A stretch of 64,000 nucleotides of DNA from Kitagawia praeruptora (Eukaryota > Streptophyta > Magnoliopsida > Apiales > Apiaceae): the NCBI GenBank assembly GCA_037693485.1, contig CM075346.1:133134501-133198500 (forward strand), written 5' to 3'. The translations under genes and the position numbers were made by a program. Each line of letters starts with the position of its first letter. Position 1 is the first letter of the stretch. The notes beneath the pieces are model-generated. The model saw nothing but the letters and a program-made list of their open reading frames with translations, searched no databases and was not told where the DNA came from. Below, in pieces: positions 46,238 through 55,630 of the stretch.

Positions 46238-47014
46238 AATTGATCATCCAAGATTCAAAGCAGTGAAAACATAACTATCTAGTAAATAAAAGTTTAGAGT
46301 AATTGATTAGGTTGCAATGCACGACAAAGCTAGATTTGATAAAAATAAAAAAGAAAAATTCCCAAGGATTTATTTAGCAAAAAAAAAAAAAAAAATCCCA
46401 AGGATTTTACTATATTGTAACGCAGAAGGAGAGAACTATTTAAAAATTAGTAATCCTCAAAAGTAGTTATCTCTAATACCTCGTATGCTTACAAACTCTA
46501 CAGAGAATGTCTCAGGTAATTCGGGTTCCCTAGACCCTAGTCTTGTGCTTGAGTTAATTTCACATGATGTTTGCTATTGTAGTAGCCCTACAATCAGGGG
46601 ACAATGATGTTTGGCAATGTTTTTGTGAAATTACACAGTATGCAATCAAGCAAAGTATGAAAGCTTTCTAAAATTATTACCAAAAGGAAGAGTAAGATCA
46701 AGATCAATGGACGCCCATATTCACACTAATAAGTATGGGGAGTTTATCAAACAAAAAATGAAATGATAAATTGAAGTAAGGTTTTGTGAATATAACCACA
46801 AATTATCCATGTTACAACATATATCAGATGGATTGCTTTCACGTACACTTATTAGACAAGTACACCTTCAATTCCCTCCACAACAACCCTAGCTAGTGTG
46901 GTATAACTCAACTTAGAGACCGAAAGGGAAGAGAAGCATGTATTTTTATTTATCCTAGAGAATGCATATAACTAGACATTATTGGTACAACATGCAGCTG
47001 GTTTTGTAGCCCGA
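46238..47014. other. Intergenic, continues block A copy 2
   Basis: It matches 11250-11809 and 14449-14635. About 46395-46610 has sequence absent from copy 1 but similar to 57425-58100 near ECI-3. No gene. Confidence 0.5.
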
Positions 47015-47758
47015 TCAAAGTCGGGGCTTAGGTTCAAGTACCCGAGAATTCTTTACCATTTCATCAGTTTCAGCGATAGTCAACTTATGCAACACATCAT
47101 GAAAAAGAACTTTTCTATTTTCTGCGTACGCTTGCCCATTCCAGTTTCTCCTTGCCAACTGATCCCCCAGCTCCACCGCTGCTGCCACGGTCGCCTCCAC
47201 AGTATCATAAGCTGCATCAATAATCCCCTTCTCCACGGCCTTTTCTGCAGTCATTTTCTCGGCCCTTAAGACAATGTCTCGCAGAATAGCTGGATTCGAA
47301 ATTTTGGCCTTAAGTGTGGCTTTAAAAAAAGGTGTGGGAAGTACTTCCCCAATATCTAGCCCATTCATGTATAAAAACCCACGGTCCTTTCTCATGAAGA
47401 CGTAGTCATGGCATAGGGCAAGAATGTAACCTTCGCCTACTGCATGGCCATTAAGGGCAGCGATGGTTGGCATAGGGAAAGACATGAGGTCAGTAAGAAG
47501 TGATCTTACTTTCGACATCATGAAAAGGAGTCTATCTTTGTTATAACCAGCCCACGGTATGTCCCAGCCATTGGAGAAATATTTGCCTTCTCCAGTAGTA
47601 ATAAGTGCCGCACCAGGGGAATGTGAGGCAGTGGTTTCGGAACGGATGCGACGGAGAGCAGCGGAGATAGAGTCTACTAGAGTTGGGTTGAGACGGTGTT
47701 CGTGGTTGCCAGTAAGAGTTAGAATGTAAACGCTTCCACGTTTCTCTAAGGTGCACAT
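47015..47758 (-). CDS. Peroxisomal delta3,delta2-enoyl-CoA isomerase (ECI-2)
   Basis: 247 residues, same length and C-terminus (KPRL) as ECI-1, four residue differences. Here the oxyanion-region word is FSNGWDIPW with an aromatic residue after FSNG, which is closer to the family pattern than the Gly of ECI-1, and NGHAVGEG carries Glu where ECI-1 has Gln. Of the near-identical pair I judge this one more likely to keep activity. Same role as ECI-1: isomerisation of 3-enoyl-CoA during beta-oxidation of unsaturated fatty acids. Its upstream region differs from that of ECI-1 by a 192-bp MITE starting 124 bp before the ATG. Confidence 0.9.
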   Translation of the reverse strand: MCTLEKRGSVYILTLTGNHEHRLNPTLVDSISAALRRIRSETTASHSPGAALITTGEGKYFSNGWDIPWAGYNKDRLLFMMSKVRSLLTDLMSFPMPTIAALNGHAVGEGYILALCHDYVFMRKDRGFLYMNGLDIGEVLPTPFFKATLKAKISNPAILRDIVLRAEKMTAEKAVEKGIIDAAYDTVEATVAAAVELGDQLARRNWNGQAYAENRKVLFHDVLHKLTIAETDEMVKNSRVLEPKPRL

Positions 47759-47881
47759 TCTTGCTGCCTCTTCAAATTATTAGTTAGCTTCCCTGATTAT
47801 CGAGATTAAGGGTTTACGGTGCTATATATGTATGCTATATGAATTTCAATTGGTTTGTGCATTCGGCAATGACCAAAACAA

Positions 47882-48073
47882 GAAAAATGTTAGAGGTACC
47901 AAAATTAGGTACAAAAAATTGTCACCAAATGATGTGGCTTTGTTTTAATTGGTTATAGTTATACTAGGCCCGCCAGAGCCATCCAATCAAAAAATTTGAA
48001 AATGACAAGTGTTTGTTGCCATGTCATTTGGTACCCAATTTTGGTACCCAATTTGGTGTCTGTAGCACTACTC
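47882..48073. mobile_element. MULE-type MITE, 192 bp
   Basis: A perfect 9-bp target duplication CCAAAACAA lies at 47873-47881 and 48074-48082. The ends are GAAAAATGTTAGAGGTACC and, reversed, GAGTAGTGCTACAGACACC. Copy 1 has the empty site at about 15490 (CCAAAGCAA). It lies 124 bp upstream of the ECI-2 start, so it may alter its promoter. Confidence 0.93.
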
Positions 48074-48309
48074 CCAAAACAATAGTATCATTATTTAACA
48101 GCTTCTGTCGGTTAGTTTTAGTGTTTTACACATTGTACATTGCTGATTTCGGAAATAGACACTATTCGGTTGTTAGGATTTACGATTTATAGGGTGATTC
48201 GATTGAAAAATCGGCAATTTATCTGTAATTTTTGCAAAATCGATCGAATCGGTTTCAAAACTTTGACCGATTTTTGGTCGATTTATCGACGATTTTTCAG
48301 AATTCGACC

Positions 48310-48830
48310 GATTTCTATTTTACATGGATATATAGATTAATTTGACTCAAGTGAAACTCAATATTATCTCACCATATTTGATAAATAATTTATTTTGTCG
48401 GTTGGTTTTAGATTTATATGTGTATTACGAATAGATTTTGACTCAGAATCAAACTCATTTATTTTATTATTTGGTTAATTTTAATGATTTACATGTATAC
48501 CATGGACGAATTTTGACTTTAAAACAAAATTTTCATGTATTCTATCATTTTCGAATGAAACACATTTATTTTATCATCTTTGATAAATAGTTTATTTGGT
48601 CGGATAATTTTAATGTTTTACATGTACATCATGGATAGATTTTGACTTAAATAAAACTTTCATTTATTTTATCATTTTTGAATTAAACTCATTTATTTTA
48701 TCATCTTTGATAAATAATTTATGTTATCGGATAATTTTAATGTTTTACATGTATATCATGGATAGATTTTGACTTAAATCAAACTTATTTATCTCATCAC
48801 CTTTAACAAATAGAAAAGTTTATTTTATGA
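48310..48830 (+). repeat. Degenerate minisatellite, second copy
   Basis: Duplicate of 15740-16260 with the same unit order and small differences. Confidence 0.75.
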
Positions 48831-49050
48831 GTAGGTTTTATATGCTAGTTTTACTTGTGTACGTTTGATAGCCAATTTTTTAAGAAAATCCGGCATACCA
48901 TCGATTACTCAATTGTTTAATGATAATTAAATAAAGTAATTTGTTATTTTACCATAATATTCCATTAATTTTACTCATTAATAAATAATATAGATATGTT
49001 TTGAAAATTAAAAATTATTAAACCTCACATATATACATTTTTTCTTGTTA

Positions 49051-49114
49051 CTTTTTTTTTTTTTAGAATAAAAGGTTTCATTAAGAAAAATCAGAAGATA
49101 ACTCCAACAACAAA
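49051..49114 (-). mobile_element. 64-bp 5'-truncated LINE-like insertion
   Basis: Flanked by CTTGTTA on both sides (49044-49050, 49115-49121) and absent from copy 1 (about 16475). It begins with a run of 13 T, the poly(A) tail of a minus-strand insertion. The target duplication, tail and extreme truncation fit target-primed reverse transcription. Confidence 0.75.
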
Positions 49115-49594
49115 CTTGTTAGTAATTCATGAATTGGATGAGGTCCTCTATATCCTAATTTGAAAACAGACCGTACAAAATGCATTTATTTCCTCACCCC
49201 CACCCCCTAGTTTTAAGGGTAAAAGTCCTAAATAACCAAAAATTAAAGTGTTGTGCCCAAAGTAACGAATGCTGGAAGAGCTACCAAAAATAACGAATTG
49301 ACCACGCATTGATGCTATGCGTGGGGGTATACGTATGCTACTTATGCGTATAGTGTGTAAATTTGTTTATGTAGGCAGTGACCAGTATAGAGAATACGCA
49401 TGTAAAGCTTGCGTGAAGGTCGATACGCATCTTCAAGATGTGTATGTGCAGTACTGTTCATCATCTCTGTCGAAGCCGCCGGTTCATTTTTCCGATTGAT
49501 TTTTTGACTAATCCTTCACTCTCTCTAGGCAACGAGCAATAACGTACTATATACCAAAATGATCGCCTTCTCTCCCTCTATAAGGCTGTACCTT

Positions 49595-49741
49595 TCATTT
49601 TGTATTTCGTTTGCCGGATTGTGAAGCCCCAATTCGGATCTCCAATCGCCGATCTATTTCCGAGCAAGCCATACACGCCCCTGCGGGGCCAAAAACGAAC
49701 AAATCAATCGGGGAAATGGAAGAGGGAGCTGTGAGCTTCAT
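49595..49741 (-). CDS. Short conserved ORF in element B (48 codons), unknown
   Basis: Starts at the ATG equivalent to that of element A (MKLTAPSSISPIDLFV) and contains FGPAGACMACSE. An in-frame extension upstream without ATG reaches 49849. Conservation with element A at DNA level is clear; whether it is translated is unknown. Confidence 0.35.
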   Translation of the reverse strand: MKLTAPSSISPIDLFVFGPAGACMACSEIDRRLEIRIGASQSGKRNTK

Positions 49742-49850
49742 TTTGATGTCATCAGGAAGAGTGGTGGTAGTCGGAATGTGCTGAACGGACGAAGGCGACT
49801 TTAATGACGATTTTGTGGTGGTCTGAGCACCGGAGATGCAATTGGACAAA

Positions 49851-49868
49851 TGACGTCATATGACGTCA
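49851..49868. promoter_or_regulatory. Doubled TGACGTCA palindrome
   Basis: TGACGTCATATGACGTCA is an 18-bp perfect palindrome with two bZIP C-box/CRE-type sites. It lies 110 bp upstream of the element B ORF. Function inferred only from the motif. Confidence 0.5.
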
Positions 49869-50155
49869 TTGCGCATCTGGGAGATGCGGGGTAGGTTACC
49901 CCAGATGCGCATGATCAATATGCATATTCCACCTACGCAAATCGACAATGCGTGGCTCCGTCGTTATTTTAGAATCTATTCGTGCAAATCGTCCTTTTGG
50001 ACAATTGAGATGTGTTTTTGTATTATTTTGGTAATTTTCTCTGGTTTTAAACCATCCATAGCATATATCATTCATCGCTTCCTCATAAAGGCGTACAACA
50101 CAATTGCATTTTTTTCTAAATTTTTAAAAAAAGTTATGAGATTACATTAAATTAA

Positions 50156-50334
50156 GGAGAGATTTCTAGAAAAACACTTAAAATGAAATCAATGAGATAA
50201 CGAAAAATCTAATACTTCCTCTATTGTTTTTATATAAATCATTTAATTTTTTTGCAGGTACTTTTAAGTATTTTAATTGCATAGTTAAAATTAATATTTT
50301 CAATTAAATTTTTTGTAAATTAAAATTTTAATTA
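50156..50334. other. Spacer between blocks A and B in copy 2
   Basis: AT-rich. This is where copy 1 carries the Helitron and the MULE. TCTAGAAAA near 50170 and ATCTAATACTTCCTCTATTG near 50210 resemble the flanks left at 24122-24182 in copy 1. No gene. Confidence 0.5.
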
Positions 50335-50476
50335 CACTTTTATTCAATAAAAGAAAATTTAAAAAACCATAATATATTTTAACTATGTGGTGAATGTACC
50401 TAAAAATGTGTGAAAAAAGTCAAATGACCTATATAAAAAAACAGAGGAAGTAAGTCAGTTGAATTGACCCGACTGT

Positions 50477-50695
50477 TGGGATGTTTGAGAGAACTTATTT
50501 TCCAGAATAAGTCAACTTATTTTAAGTTGAAAGTTAAGATTCCTAACTTTCCAACTTATTTTCCAACTTATTTTTGCAACTTATTGAATCTCAATCATAC
50601 ATTAAATACTTGTATAAAAAAAATTATCAAAATATAAAATTTTTACCCGAAAATAAGTCCATAAGTCCTTAAAAGAAGTTAAGCCAAACAGGCAA
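50477..50695. mobile_element. PIF/Harbinger-type MITE, 219 bp
   Basis: Ends TTGGGATGTTTGAGAGAACT and, reversed, TTGCCTGTTTGGCTTAACTT; 3-bp target duplication TGT (50474-50476, 50696-50698). Empty site in copy 1 at about 29332 (GACTGTATCAAC). Same family as 55631-56266. Confidence 0.85.
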
Positions 50696-51223
50696 TGTAT
50701 CAACTTTCATTTGAGGAAAAAAGTCCGGCACTGAAAATCGGAATAAAGGCCCCCAATATCACAATTTGAAAGCAAATGGCCCCAAATATCACAACTCAAA
50801 AACTTGGCCCCAAATATCACTCCATAACACAATTGCGTGTAGCATTTTGAATTTCTTTTTTTTTTTTGTAAAAAACGCTAAAGCGTCTTGCGTTATTGGG
50901 GAGAGAGAGGGCGAAGACACTGGTTGAAGTAGCGTTTGTTGTAAGACACAAGATGATTTGGCGTTTGGAGGAGATGGACGTCACATTAAGTGGGCTTTGG
51001 GATATTGTTGTTGTTTTTTTCTTTTTTTTTTCTTTTTTTCTTAAATATATATTTGTAAATAATATTAAAATTTTATAATTAAATGATCAATTAAAATTGT
51101 ACCTTTTAAATTTAAAAAATATAATTTTAATTAACCTTAGGGGTTCAATAATTAAATTTTGGGGTTCAACGTTTCCATTTTTAGTTTAGAAATATTCGGA
51201 ACCACGAATAAACCGTATACGAA

Positions 51224-51290
51224 TTTAGGGTTTAGGGTTTAGGGTTTAGGGTTGTTTACAACCCTAAACCCTAGACCCTAAACCCTAACT
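51224..51290. repeat. Inverted interstitial telomeric repeats
   Basis: Four TTTAGGG units (51224-51251) face about four CCCTAAA-type units (51262-51288) across a 10-nt spacer, a potential hairpin. Plant telomere sequence type. Confidence 0.9.
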
Positions 51291-51293
51291 TAT

Positions 51294-51329
51294 CCTGATT
51301 TTTAAACGCGTTAGCGTTTAAAAATCAGG
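51294..51329. other. Perfect 36-nt hairpin, copy in element F
   Basis: Identical to 30481-30516 and 54834-54869. Confidence 0.95.
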
Positions 51330-51531
51330 ACGCCGGATTCAATTTTTTAATTAATTATTTTTAATTTTACCTGTATTTCCTCGGGATTTCAACGGTTAAC
51401 CTTTGGGGTTCAACGTTTTCATTTTGGGTTTTAGAAATATTCGGAACGACGAATAAACCGTATAAATTTAGGAGAAAAAAAGCAAAAAAAAAGGGTCAAA
51501 CACACAAACGCCACTCTATGTGGCGTTACCA

Positions 51532-53057
51532 TGTAATATCCCGTAATTTTTAGATTAATAATAATAAAAGAATAATAGAATAAAAAGGATTAAAATTAGA
51601 TATAAATAGGATTTAAAATTTGATTTGAATAATGGGCTTAAAACATGGATCATATTTGATTACGGATTACTAGTAGGTTTGGAAATAGGGTTGTAAGACA
51701 TTATAAATAAATCATATTCTCCTTCCTCATCTTTGTTAATAAATTTCGTAGGTCCTTTTCACACATAATTCAGCAGTCTTGTAAAATTTGTAGAAAATTC
51801 ATTGTAAGTCGGAATTTGTTGATTCTGGACTTTTCGGAAAGATATTTTCGTGCTCTACAACTTTCGTTCTTTAAGTTTTTTCAAGAAAACATCGTTTAGA
51901 GGGTCAAAAAGTCAAAATACAGATCTGGTCATGAGTGATTACATGTTTTCGATTCTTGTTTTTCCGTATCGAGGTAAGTTTCTGATCGTTCTTTTTAGTG
52001 TTTTCAAAATTATGTGTTATATGTACGTATTTCTTATCAAAATTTGGGCTAAGTGATTATATTTGAAGTTGTATACATGTACATGTGTATCTATGTGGTG
52101 TCTATATGATAATTTTTGGGAGTCTGATTTATGCCATGGTTTGCGAAAATATCGAATAAGAATAAGGACCGAGTCACCGGGTTGTAGTGGCAGTTTTCTG
52201 AAAATTTAGGACCGTTATCACTGGGTTGTAGTGGTCGTGGTATGAATTATGATTTTCAAATTATTGTTGTTATGTGGTATCGTATCGAATAAGAATGTGT
52301 GTATCGAAAATTATTATTTTGTGTATCGTATTGATTATCTTGTATTATATATGTGTTACTTGGCCTTACTAGTTGGATCGATTGGTTACTTGCTGGGCTG
52401 TATAGCTCATTACTTACAATTTTCAGGTTCGGTGTAAGATCGAGTGGGATAGCATTGGAGTTCAAGGATCTTAGGTTCGGAGTAGATTGTCATTGTTAGC
52501 TGCGCTATTGTAATAAGTACCTTTGTAATTGACTTTTGGTTTAATAAATTGTAATTTGTTTTAGTTTTCGATTTAGAATTAATAGTCTGAAAAGTCGGGT
52601 TGTCACATATGGTATCAGAGCCGACTCTCGAAAGCTTGATTCATCAAGTTGCCGGAGGTGGGGACACGAACACTGGTGGTATTATCCCACAATGGACAGA
52701 GGTCCGGAGGTGGGGACACGAAGCCAGTCGGTATTATCCCACAATGGCTAGAGAGGAACGATCTTGGGCCTATGGGATATCCGTTCGGCTTGACGAGGAC
52801 GTCAGGAGTTTAAGTGGGGGAGTTTGTAACACCCCAGTCCCACATCGAGGAGATTTGGGACTTTAGTTCAGTTTATAAGACAAAGTACTAATACTAAGTG
52901 CACCAACAAATCATGATCTTTTGGGGGCCTGTGGTGGGCTTGTGGATTACCCAAGTTGTTGCATTTGGGCCATTTTACTTTGGCTTATTTCGGATTCAGA
53001 ATTGGGACTTGACCCGATTTTCGAAAATAGGCTCGGGATTTGACCCAGGTTATCACA
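51532..53057 (+). mobile_element. Small non-autonomous LTR retroelement with unlike LTRs
   Basis: 5-bp target duplication TACCA (51527-51531, 53058-53062). 5' terminal block 51532-52607 (TGTAATATCCC to GGTTGTCACA, 1076 bp), tRNA-iMet primer site TGGTATCAGAGCC at 52610-52622, about 190 bp of interior with a repeated GGAGGTGGGGACACGAA, purine tract AAGTGGGGGAGT, then 3' block 52825-53057 (TGTAACACCCC to GGTTATCACA, 233 bp). The two blocks share only their tips. No coding sequence. The target duplication shows the unlike pair moved as one unit or was shaped after insertion. Confidence 0.75.
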
Positions 53058-53858
53058 TACCACCCCAACCAAACTTAAGATAGCGTCTCCCCTCAAAAAC
53101 TCAATTTTATCTAGCGTCTCTCCCCCCCAAAACACCACACTATCTAGCGTTATTAATAAAAAAAAAAAAACTTCCCCCAAAACGCTAAACGCACTCGCGT
53201 TAAAAAGGAAAAAAATCAAAACGCAATATTATATTGTGTCTTGGAGTGATATTTGGGGCCAACTTTTTGACTTGTGATATTTGGGACCATTTACTTCCAA
53301 ATTGTAATAGATAGGACCAACACCCTGAAAATCGTAAGTATAGAGAATCCTTTCTTCCTCGTTCAAATGGGTTTGTTTCACTGTCTCGATTAAATTGATG
53401 AATTTTATAATTTAAATCACGTACATCATATATTAAATATAATTTATTAAAAGAATATGATAACAAAATGTAATTAATCTATATAACCTACATTCTTATA
53501 ATTTATAAAAATATAAAACAATAATTTTTAAAAGCAATTCAAAATTTGATCCATTTTACCAAAAAGATTACTTTGAATGAGACGGTGAGACGGGAAAGAA
53601 ATATACCTACAAATCAATTTAACATGTATGAATAAAGATAAAAAATGACCCAAATAACCAATTTCTCGCTACTAAATGTTCAAAATAACGAATGTCGTTC
53701 GAAATGCCCAAAATAACCAGCCACCCTCGCATCCGTACAATGCGTAGGTGCTTTTTTCTTTTCTTAATTTGTTTAAACAAAGTATAATTCTTGTGGGGTG
53801 CTCCTTTCTTCTTACCAGTCAAATAATAGCAAAAATCAAAAAATTCGTATATGCCTTA

Positions 53859-54557
53859 GAGCATCTCCAATGGAGAAAAATCCTTAGCAATATCCTAGGT
53901 GGCATATTAGAGCATCTCTAATGGTATTGGCTAAAATGAGTGGCTAAAATGATATAAAATAGTGATTATGTAAAATTTATTGAATCTGTAAGGTTTTGTA
54001 CTCCAATGGAGTTGGCTATAATGATTAGTCATATTTTAAAAATAGAAAGTTATTATTATTTCAAATTGTAAAAAATAGAATGTATTATTTTAATATGGTA
54101 ATATTGATGATGTGGAGTTTTACTACAGGTCTCTAAATATTCGACAAATATAGCCAATATGATAGGATTTTAGAGGATTATCTAAAATTTTAGAAAACAG
54201 TAATGTCCCATTGGAGATGATTATTTTAAAAATGTCTATAATTTTTATTTAAGGCATGTTTGACACACTTTTAGCTAAGGGGTCTCTATGGTTGGAGATG
54301 GTCTTTGGTGGCATGAAATGGAGATTATATAAAAAAATATACTACAATGCATAATCACCCTTAGCAAAAATTATAGACAAGCACACTTGGTTGGCTATAT
54401 TTGTTGAACCAACTTAACCCCTTAACAAAAATATACACAATTTCATTATAGCTATGTACATTGGAGTTTTACTTGCCACCCTTATGTAAAAATTTAATTA
54501 TTTCCTAATTTAATTTTTTTTAGCCAACCATCATACATATTGCCATTGGAGATGCTC
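53859..54557. mobile_element. Harbinger MITE with a second MITE nested in it
   Basis: The outer element equals 29895-30201 of copy 1 (TTA flanks at 53856-53858 and 54558-54560). Confidence 0.88.
53910..54303. mobile_element. Nested Harbinger MITE, 394 bp
   Basis: Inserted at TTA (53907-53909; right side TTT) within the outer MITE. Ends GAGCATCTCTAATGG and, reversed, GACCATCTCCAACC. Absent from copy 1. Confidence 0.85.
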
Positions 54558-54833
54558 TTATGCGTATAATTTTATTTTTTATATTTAATGTTTTAAACAC
54601 TTATCGATACTCTTTTGGGGTTAAATAGTTTCCCTTTTGGGGTTTAGCGGGTTTAATTTGGAGTATAGAAATATTTAATTTTTTAACTAAAAATTTTAAA
54701 TTTTATTTGTATTCCCTTGAAGGTTCAACGGTTAACTTCTGGGGTTCTAACAGTTCCATTTTGGGTTTTAGAAATATTCAGAACGACGAATAAAATTTAT
54801 ACGAACTTAGGGTTTACCTAAACCCTAATTTAT

Positions 54834-54869
54834 CCTGATTTTTAAACGCGTTAGCGTTTAAAAATCAGG
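54834..54869. other. Perfect 36-nt hairpin, element C copy 2
   Basis: Identical to 30481-30516. Confidence 0.95.
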
Positions 54870-55630
54870 CCGTCGGATTCAATTTTTTAATTAAAATTTA
54901 GGGGTTCAACAATTAACTTTTGGGGTTCAACGTTTCCATTTTGGGGTTTAGAAATATTAAGAACGACAAATAAACCATAATTTATCGTGATTTTTAAAAA
55001 TCGGGGCTGGTCACCTTAAAAATCAAGTCGTCGGACTCAACAAAAAATATTTAATTTGAATTGACCATTTGATTATAAGTTTTTTAATAATGTTTACAAA
55101 TACATATTTATCCAATAAAAAAATAACACACTTAAAGTAGTATTTTGGGTTAAAAAAAGTAACTTATTGTAAAAAAATGATTTTTTTTACGCTAACTATG
55201 CATTTGAAATATGCGCAAATAGATGAGCCTCGTATTTCAATTATGCATAGTCGGAAGACTCGCATGCTCCATATGCGTCTTCCTTTTAATAAATTAAAAA
55301 AAAATGAGAAAAGTCACAGGTGTGGCATAACATACACATATGTTGAGTGCGTATATGGTATCCGCATTTATAGAATGCATATATATCTGGTCATTTCGAG
55401 CATGCTTTCTGTCCATAATTATTTTGAACACCATTTTAAAATTTGGTTATCGAGGACTTTCGTCCAAATAAAGATAAAAAATTACGTGATGTAATAACTA
55501 AACCATACTTGAGAGTCGAGACAATCGAAAAAAGTTCACCTTAAATCAACGAATTATCAGGTTTCCAAACGGTGAGAAACAATGAACAAAAGATCTAAAT
55601 CCGCTGCTGCACTTTTTATAAGGTAAGATG

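Larger units (their letters stand above)
49217..50041. mobile_element. Element B, MULE-type, 825 bp
   Basis: The target duplication is TAGTTTTAA/TGGTTTTAA (one mismatch), with an empty site in copy 1 near 16570. The left end is GGGTAAAAGTCCTAAATAAC; the right end, reversed, is GAGAAAATTACCAAAATAAT. GC-rich palindromes CCACGCATTGATGCTATGCG and ATACGTATGCTACTTATGCG lie inside the left end. The internal core matches element A in inverted orientation. Confidence 0.88.
32385..50155. repeat. Segmental duplication, block A copy 2
   Basis: It matches 9490-17217 in order and orientation with insertions: copia plus CACTA (34180-46237), MULE MITE (47882-48073), LINE-like stub (49051-49114) and element B (49217-50041). 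It lacks the copia and hAT MITE of copy 1. It begins in ACR9 3' flank sequence without the gene, and ends at GATTACATTAAA. Confidence 0.92.
50741..53324. mobile_element. Element F, MULE-type with long TIRs, 2.58 kb
   Basis: 10-bp target duplication CTGAAAATCG (50731-50740, 53325-53334); empty site in copy 1 near 29365. TIRs of about 92 bp each hold three direct copies of GGCCCCAAATATCAC spaced 28-30 bp. It contains the telomere-like and hairpin module (51110-51475), GC words such as ACGCTAAAGCGT inside the ends, and a small retroelement (51532-53057). Without the retroelement it is about 1.05 kb. No transposase. Confidence 0.9.
50335..55202. repeat. Segmental duplication, block B copy 2
   Basis: It matches 29205-31664 with three insertions of its own (50477-50695, 50741-53324, 53910-54303) and without element A. 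Confidence 0.9.
53640..55466. mobile_element. Element C copy 2, MULE-type, complete, 1.83 kb
   Basis: 9-bp target duplication AATAAAGAT (53631-53639, 55467-55475). TIRs of about 100 bp share GTTCAAAATAA, a TCGAAATG-x-CC word and a GC palindrome region. Minus-strand ORFs at the left end are only repeats of the TIR sequence. It holds the nested Harbinger MITEs and the hairpin module. Copy 1 of the element is at 29676-31664. Confidence 0.85.

Noticed and set aside
46982..47269. Plus-strand ORF repeated exactly at 14603-14890
   Set aside because: Antisense shadow of the ECI genes; its conservation only reflects the duplication.
51532..53057. Cassandra-type TRIM, because of the TGTAACACCCC start
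   Set aside because: No 5S-like promoter and the two terminal blocks are unlike; only the tip resembles it.
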